Assembly: GCA_003567495.1 (NCBI GenBank)
Contig: PWZK01000223.1
Coordinates: 1 to 10,724, forward strand
DNA length: 10,724 nucleotides
Direction: 5' to 3'
Source of the DNA: Candidatus Brocadiaceae bacterium
GTDB taxonomy: Bacteria; Planctomycetota; Brocadiia; SM23-32
Shown here: positions 6,367-10,724 of the stretch, one piece after another
Position numbering within the stretch: the first letter of the stretch is position 1
Layout: each line of letters begins with the position of its first letter
The notes under the pieces: generated by a model
Database searches by the model: none
What the model was told of the DNA's origin: nothing
The model's input: the letters and a program-made list of their open reading frames with translations, nothing else
Made by a program: the position numbers and the translations under genes

Positions 6367-6813
6367 GTGCGAATTAAAACAAAATCAGGCACACTCGCAT
6401 GTCGCTCATTCACGCTGATCGAAGTGATGGTGGTTGTAATTATCCTGGGCATTCTGGCCACACTGGTCATGCCGCGCATACTTGACCGCCCGGAAGAAGC
6501 CCGGCGCATAAACGCAAAATCACAGATCAGTAATATTGAAACTGCGATCGGAATGTTCCAGATGGATATCGGCCGCCCTCCCACCACCAGCGAAGGACTT
6601 GAGGCGCTGGTTTCAAATCCCGGACTTGACAACTGGCGCGAAGGCGGATATCTCCAGCACGGCCGCGTGCCCAGAGACCCATGGGGACGTGAATATATCT
6701 ACCGCAGCCCCGGCGGAGGTGGACGCCCTTACGATTTGCTCTCTTTTGGCCGGGACGGTGAAAGGGGGGGCAGCGGACACGACGCCGAGATCCGTAGCTG
6801 GGAACTGGATTGA
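6367..6813 (+). CDS. gspG: Type II secretion major pseudopilin GspG
   Basis: A complete 148-residue prepilin-like protein. A 14-residue basic leader ends in CRS, followed by FTLIEV (15-20) with the conserved Glu at mature position 5, and a hydrophobic helix to about residue 35. The globular part matches GspG closely: GRPPTTSEGLEALVSNP (69-85), GYLQHGRVPRDPWGREYIY (94-112), and the calcium-site loop with DLLSFGRDGERGG (123-135) and HDAEIRSWEL (138-147). GspG is exported, processed by the prepilin peptidase and polymerised into the periplasmic pseudopilus that drives type II secretion. The residue before the cleavage site is Ser14 instead of Gly. It starts a plus-strand operon behind a near-consensus promoter. 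No other Gsp component (GspD, E, F) lies in the window. Confidence 0.93.
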   Translation: MRIKTKSGTLACRSFTLIEVMVVVIILGILATLVMPRILDRPEEARRINAKSQISNIETAIGMFQMDIGRPPTTSEGLEALVSNPGLDNWREGGYLQHGRVPRDPWGREYIYRSPGGGGRPYDLLSFGRDGERGGSGHDAEIRSWELD

Positions 6814-6814
6814 T

Positions 6815-7324
6815 ATGCAAAAATCACGCTCGAAGCACCCAAGTCCAGCCGGCCAGTTTACTTTGATCGAACTGGCCCTGGTGGTCGTCATAATCTCCAT
6901 CGCAGCCGCCCTCATCGGCCCGCGGCTTATCGACGGCATGAGCGGGCGGGGGATCGATTCGGCGGTAAAAAGGCTTGCCGTGCTGGGTGAACATGCCGGG
7001 AACCTCGCTGCAACGACCAGACAGCCACATACTTTTGTGATAGACCTGCAGGAAGGAAACTACTATGTTACCAAACCGGCAATTGAAGAGGCGCAAGAAG
7101 ACGAAGACCGCCCCGGCTTCGAAAAAACATACAGCCTCCCTGAAGACGTAAGTTTTACCAAAGCAAAACTGGAAGACGCAGATGTCGCCGATACCCTTGA
7201 AATACGGTTTTTTCCCGACGGATGGGCCGATAACGCCGTGATTCAACTGAAAGACCGAAGCAGCAGAACCGTAAGTGTCAAGTTCACGAGATCAATGGGA
7301 AAAGTTGTAATCATCAACGAATAA
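6815..7324 (+). CDS. GspH-like minor pseudopilin
   Basis: A 169-residue prepilin-like protein. I place the start at the ATG one base after the gspG stop, because the frame farther upstream only reads through gspG. The leader is 14 residues, then FTLIEL (15-20) with Glu19, then a hydrophobic helix (about 20-37) ending in GPRLID. The C-terminal domain is short and beta-rich, with several hydrophobic strands (72-78, 127-133, 141-146, 152-157, 163-167), as in GspH/FimT minor pseudopilins. The residue before the cleavage site is Gln14, with Gly at the position before that. The weak Shine-Dalgarno and the 1-base gap suggest translational coupling to gspG. It probably sits near the pseudopilus tip with GspG as the shaft. 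Assignment to GspH is by size, position and helix pattern; a different minor pseudopilin is possible. Confidence 0.78.
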   Translation: MQKSRSKHPSPAGQFTLIELALVVVIISIAAALIGPRLIDGMSGRGIDSAVKRLAVLGEHAGNLAATTRQPHTFVIDLQEGNYYVTKPAIEEAQEDEDRPGFEKTYSLPEDVSFTKAKLEDADVADTLEIRFFPDGWADNAVIQLKDRSSRTVSVKFTRSMGKVVIINE

Positions 7325-7336
7325 CGGTATACAAAA

Positions 7337-7340
7337 AAGG
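7337..7340 (+). promoter_or_regulatory. Ribosome binding site of the Gfo/Idh/MocA gene
   Basis: AAGG, preceded by an A tract, lies 10 bases before the ATG at 7351. The whole gap to the pseudopilin gene is 26 bases and has no terminator, consistent with one transcript. Confidence 0.45.
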
Positions 7341-7350
7341 TAATTTTTTC

Positions 7351-8433
7351 ATGAACGGAAAGATCAAGGTGGGCGTGATAGGTTGCGGCGTGGTAGCATC
7401 AACACATGCTGAAAATTTTCTTAAAAACGACGGTGTGGAAGTCAAATGGGCCTGCGACCTGGCTGAGAAAAAAGCACGATCGCTCGCCCGCAAGTATTCA
7501 ATCGAAAAAACCGCGACTGACTACAGACAGGTGATACAGGACCCGGAACTTGACTGCGTTTCGGTCTGCACCGACCACGCCTCACACACGCCGATAGTCA
7601 TCGACGCCCTTGATGCGGGCAAGCATGTTCTCTGTGAAAAAGCACTCGGCGCCACCAAAAAAGGCATGGATCAGATGTGCGACGCCCACGCACGTAACCC
7701 CGAACTGGTCTTCAGCGGAGTTTTTCAGCACCGCTTCGACCCGGCTTTGCGCGCTCTTAGACGCCTGGTTGCCGGCGGGGTTTTCGGAACCCTGCTTAAC
7801 GCCAGCGTGCAGATGCGCTGCCTGCGCACCAATGAATACTATAGAGGCGACAAATGGCGGGGCACGTGGGCACAGGAAGGCGGATCGTTGCTTATCAACC
7901 AGTCGATTCATTTTATCGATGCACTGCTCTGGATAGTCGGCGGCGCGGAACAAGTGTGCGGAGCACATGCCAATATCACGCACGGGGGCGTTATAGAGAC
8001 CGAAGACTGCGCCGCAGCAGCCCTGAGGCTAAAATGCGGGGCCCTTGGCACTATTGAGGCTACCGCTTCGTCACACCTTGAATGGGAACCCACAATTTCA
8101 CTCCACGGGTCCGCAGGCTCCGTGGAAATAAGAGATAAAAAACCGGTGAAACTGAAGTTTGAAAAAACGCAGGACGAAGAAACAGTGCTGCGCGAACTCT
8201 CGGGCGACGCCGGCCCCGGTCCAGGCGAAAGCAGCAAAGCTCATTACGGAACCGGGCACCCGGCCCAGATAGCCGACTTTCTGGATTCGGTGCGCCACGA
8301 AAGAGCGCCTTTCGTGAGCGGAGAAGACGCACGTCATGCGGTCGATGTAGTTCTCGGCATATACCGGTCACATAAAACCGGTGGCTGGGTCGATATCAAT
8401 GGATGTAAGAACAAAGAAATGCAGGCAATCTGA
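7351..8433 (+). CDS. Gfo/Idh/MocA family oxidoreductase
   Basis: A complete 360-residue NAD(P)-dependent sugar dehydrogenase-type protein. The N-terminal Rossmann fold opens with KVGVIGCGVVASTHAENF (6-23) and includes Asp36 at the end of the second strand. The family EKP motif appears as CEKAL (95-99), keeping Lys97. The C-terminal domain has YYRGDKWRGTWAQEGGSLL (163-181) and NQSIHFIDALLWIVGG (183-198), where His187 is the usual catalytic-site histidine. The YYR..KWRGTW..EGG pattern resembles UDP-GlcNAcA 3-dehydrogenases (WbpB/WlbA type) and other sugar dehydrogenases, so a nucleotide-sugar or free sugar substrate is plausible but not established. It follows the pseudopilins closely and shares their promoter. 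It is cytoplasmic, with no signal peptide. The Pro to Ala change in EKP is atypical. Confidence 0.9.
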   Translation: MNGKIKVGVIGCGVVASTHAENFLKNDGVEVKWACDLAEKKARSLARKYSIEKTATDYRQVIQDPELDCVSVCTDHASHTPIVIDALDAGKHVLCEKALGATKKGMDQMCDAHARNPELVFSGVFQHRFDPALRALRRLVAGGVFGTLLNASVQMRCLRTNEYYRGDKWRGTWAQEGGSLLINQSIHFIDALLWIVGGAEQVCGAHANITHGGVIETEDCAAAALRLKCGALGTIEATASSHLEWEPTISLHGSAGSVEIRDKKPVKLKFEKTQDEETVLRELSGDAGPGPGESSKAHYGTGHPAQIADFLDSVRHERAPFVSGEDARHAVDVVLGIYRSHKTGGWVDINGCKNKEMQAI

Positions 8434-8441
8434 ACGGCCCT

Positions 8442-8466
8442 CAGATTACGCAGATTTTCGCAGATT
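8442..8466. repeat. Short CAGATT direct repeat, three copies
   Basis: CAGATT occurs at 8442, 8451 and 8461, with spacings of 9 and 10 bases. The stretch starts 9 bases after the stop of the dehydrogenase gene and resembles an intergenic repeat I recall from several bacterial genomes. That recollection cannot be confirmed here. Confidence 0.5.
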
Positions 8467-8592
8467 AAAAGGCGTTGTTTTGTATTTGCAATTTCCTTCC
8501 GTTTTGAAGCATTGCAAAGATCCGGGCAGGGAACGGCATCCAACAGCGACTTTTAAAAAAACATCGGGGTCTTTCACTCAACATCTTTCGCC

Positions 8593-10724
8593 ATGCGAAA
8601 TTTTATACGTGCCATCCCTCCTCCTCTGACCGCCGTGATAGCGCTCGGTATCGGCAATCAGCTCGGACAGGTGCTGCTGCTGCGCGAGCTGCTCATGCTC
8701 TTTCACGGAAATGAACTTACGCTCGGCATTATACTGGCCTTCTGGGTGATATGGGAAGCCGTTGGATGCTGGGCCGGAGCGCTGACGGCCGACCGCACCT
8801 CCAACCCCACTCGGGCGATGGCTCTGCTCGTAGCAGGCGCCGTTTTCGTCATGCCGGCGACAATAATCCTGGTGCGCTTATCCCGCGGGTTCTTCGACAC
8901 CGTGCCGGGCACTCACCTGTCGCTTTACCACACCGCTCTTTCCTGCTTTCTGCTCCTGGCGCCGATATGCACCCTTATGGGCGCACAGTTCGTTCTCCTC
9001 GCACGGCTATGGCGCGAACACCGCCTGGCCGATGATATGTCTGGCGCGGCGCGAACCTATGTTGCAGAAGCCGCGGGACACATGAGCGGCGGACTGCTGT
9101 TTTCGCTCTGCCTCGTGCATTTACTCGCCCCCCTCCAGGTATCAGCGATAATGGGCATAATAATGACTGCCGGTATCCTTCCGCTTCTGAAGTCCCGGCC
9201 GGCCACACGCCGCGCGCTGGCCGGCATGCTGTTTTTAACGGCGATCCTCCTGCCTTTCATTCACATACCTGGCAGATGGGCATACGGCGCACAATGGCGG
9301 CGGCTAATCCCCGACAGCAGGCTGATCGAGACGCGCGAGTCCAAATACGGCACCATCAACGTGGCAGCGCGACGAGGACAGTACAGCTTTTTCCAGAGCA
9401 ATCACCTGGTTTTTTCAACCGGCGGACCGCAGGACAAACTCACAGGCATGGAAGAAATTGAAGCGGCACAACTGGCCCACCTGGCAGTATCGCAGCACAG
9501 CATGCCGCGCAGCGCTCTGCTCATAGGCGGCGGGATGCGCGGGATGCTTCGTGAAATGCTTCGCTACAGCGATCTTTCGATCGATTATGTGGAACTGGAC
9601 AGCACCCTTATAGATGTTGCCGAACCATACCTGCCCCAGTCCACGCGCAAAGCGCTTCGCGACCCGAGGGCAAAAGTGCTGACTACCGACGGGCGAAGAC
9701 ATCTCAAAACCACCGACAGCACATACGATCTGATCATAATAGATTTGCCGGATCCCGCAACGGCCGTGCTTAACCGTTTTTACACTCGCGAGTTTTTCCT
9801 TGAAGCCGCCGACCGGCTGGCCCCCGGCGGCGTATTGGCCATAGCTCTGACCTCCACGCCGGGGCTGAGAGACAGGGCGATAGTAAACCGAAACTCAACC
9901 CTCTACCACACGCTACGCGACATATTCGCCGATGTCATGGTCGCCGGCGAGGACATATGTCTTTTTTTCGCCTCAGAAATTCCCGGCACGATCACCCCAA
10001 ACGCCCAAACGCTCGGCGACCGACACGAGCGCCGCGGCGTTGAATCCCCCGCATTCTCGCGGCGGCACTTCCATACGCTCCTGCAGGACAGCGTAGTGCG
10101 ACGAAAAAACTGGATACTGCGCAACCATGGCCGCCGTCCCGGGGCCGCATACGAGCCGCCGGACACCGGGCCCATTTTCCCCGGCACGCTGGAAGAACAA
10201 AAAGAAGAAGAAGCCGGCCTGGAGCCCGTTGACCGGCGATTTTTTATCAATTCCGACTTTCGTCCCATTGGCTATTTCCACACCCTTATACTTCTCGACC
10301 GCATAGCGGGTGGCGGTCTGCACGACATACTCTCAGCAATGCTTCGCATAAGACTGTGGTGGACGGCCCCGCTTGCCGCCGCGCTGGCCGCGGCTGCGCT
10401 GCTTCTGCGCGTTATAGTAAGAAAAAGAGGCGGCCATAAAGACTTAAACTATGCGGTCGGGTTTTCGGTTTTTGCGATCGGATTCTCATCGATGGTTTTT
10501 GAGCTTACTCTGATTTTTGCATTTCAGAGCATCTACGGCCACGTCTTCGAACAGATAGGGCTGATAGTGGCTCTGTTCATGGGCGGCCTGGCACTGGGTG
10601 CCGGACTCTCCGGGAATCACCTGGCGGGCAAGATAAGCTTCAGAACTATCGCCTGCGTTCAGGCCGGATTTGTTCTGTTCGCAATAACAATGGCAGCAGG
10701 GTTGCCGGCCGTCGCCGCCATTCG
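8593..10724 (+). CDS. Membrane protein with embedded spermidine-synthase-like domain (3' truncated by window)
   Basis: An open frame of 710 codons that runs off the right edge. The ATG at 8593 is the first start after an in-frame stop at 8554; no clear Shine-Dalgarno precedes it. About seven hydrophobic segments (roughly 11-30, 41-63, 75-95, 112-138, 155-180, 183-199, 208-226) lead into a soluble methyltransferase-fold domain (about 240-560), then more membrane segments (590-608, 619-645, 653-675, 686 onward). The soluble domain has LLIGGGMRG (309-317), VELD (333-336), TTDGRRH (364-370), IIIDLPDP (381-388) and NRFYTREFF (394-402), the spermidine synthase layout with both Asp residues of DxxDP. 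The Asp of GGGDG is Met315, and the polyamine-site YHE block is not seen, so true spermidine synthesis is doubtful. It lies 159 bases after the dehydrogenase, possibly in the same transcript. Confidence 0.85.
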   Translation, partial: MRNFIRAIPPPLTAVIALGIGNQLGQVLLLRELLMLFHGNELTLGIILAFWVIWEAVGCWAGALTADRTSNPTRAMALLVAGAVFVMPATIILVRLSRGFFDTVPGTHLSLYHTALSCFLLLAPICTLMGAQFVLLARLWREHRLADDMSGAARTYVAEAAGHMSGGLLFSLCLVHLLAPLQVSAIMGIIMTAGILPLLKSRPATRRALAGMLFLTAILLPFIHIPGRWAYGAQWRRLIPDSRLIETRESKYGTINVAARRGQYSFFQSNHLVFSTGGPQDKLTGMEEIEAAQLAHLAVSQHSMPRSALLIGGGMRGMLREMLRYSDLSIDYVELDSTLIDVAEPYLPQSTRKALRDPRAKVLTTDGRRHLKTTDSTYDLIIIDLPDPATAVLNRFYTREFFLEAADRLAPGGVLAIALTSTPGLRDRAIVNRNSTLYHTLRDIFADVMVAGEDICLFFASEIPGTITPNAQTLGDRHERRGVESPAFSRRHFHTLLQDSVVRRKNWILRNHGRRPGAAYEPPDTGPIFPGTLEEQKEEEAGLEPVDRRFFINSDFRPIGYFHTLILLDRIAGGGLHDILSAMLRIRLWWTAPLAAALAAAALLLRVIVRKRGGHKDLNYAVGFSVFAIGFSSMVFELTLIFAFQSIYGHVFEQIGLIVALFMGGLALGAGLSGNHLAGKISFRTIACVQAGFVLFAITMAAGLPAVAAI

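Noticed and set aside
6536..6814. Upstream extension of the GspH-like frame by 93 codons
   Set aside because: This part overlaps gspG in another frame, and the prepilin leader needs a start close to FTLIE; the ATG at 6815 gives a 14-residue leader.
8334..8543. 69-codon minus-strand frame across the dehydrogenase end
   Set aside because: It is mostly antisense to the dehydrogenase and otherwise translates the CAGATT repeat.

Overview
The window looks like a chromosomal segment of a Gram-negative-type bacterium, most likely from the PVC superphylum (Lentisphaerota, Kiritimatiellota or Verrucomicrobiota). This placement is an inference. It rests on two large FAD-dependent oxidoreductases of the FAD_oxidored type, on pseudopilins carrying FTLIE without a glycine before the cleavage site, on a Gfo/Idh/MocA dehydrogenase, and on a GDP-mannose 3',5'-epimerase-like SDR. 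No rRNA, tRNA, transposase, phage gene or CRISPR array was seen.

Layout. Bases 1-219 are non-coding and carry a diverged inverted repeat that may also terminate the first gene. A GDP-mannose epimerase-like gene (220-1260, minus) is transcribed divergently from an FAD-dependent oxidoreductase (1487-2716, plus). The 226-base gap between them has a sigma70-like promoter for each side. The FAD gene converges on a 1023-residue minus-strand protein (2885-5956) that has two FAD modules in tandem, the first one degenerate, followed by an alpha-helical HEAT-like tail. The convergent junction (2717-2884) is full of hairpins and A/T tracts, and the last one runs into the 3' end of the large gene.

Bases 5957-6366 form a second divergent intergenic region. 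It has a hexamer microrepeat (NNCGAT, six units), a strong hairpin, and a near-consensus promoter (TTGACA, 17 bp, TATACT). That promoter starts a plus-strand run: a GspG major pseudopilin (6367-6813), a GspH-like minor pseudopilin (6815-7324), a Gfo/Idh/MocA dehydrogenase (7351-8433), and, after a 159-base gap with a short CAGATT repeat, a membrane protein with an embedded spermidine-synthase-like domain. The last gene (8593 onward) is cut by the window edge.

How the genes work together. The epimerase and the dehydrogenase point to sugar or nucleotide-sugar metabolism. The pseudopilins belong to a type II secretion or related filament system whose other parts are not in the window. The FAD proteins have no assignable substrate. 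No complete, obviously new defence or mobile system is present. The most unusual items are the double-FAD/HEAT protein, the pseudopilin-dehydrogenase-membrane aminopropyltransferase-like gene string, and several intergenic repeats.
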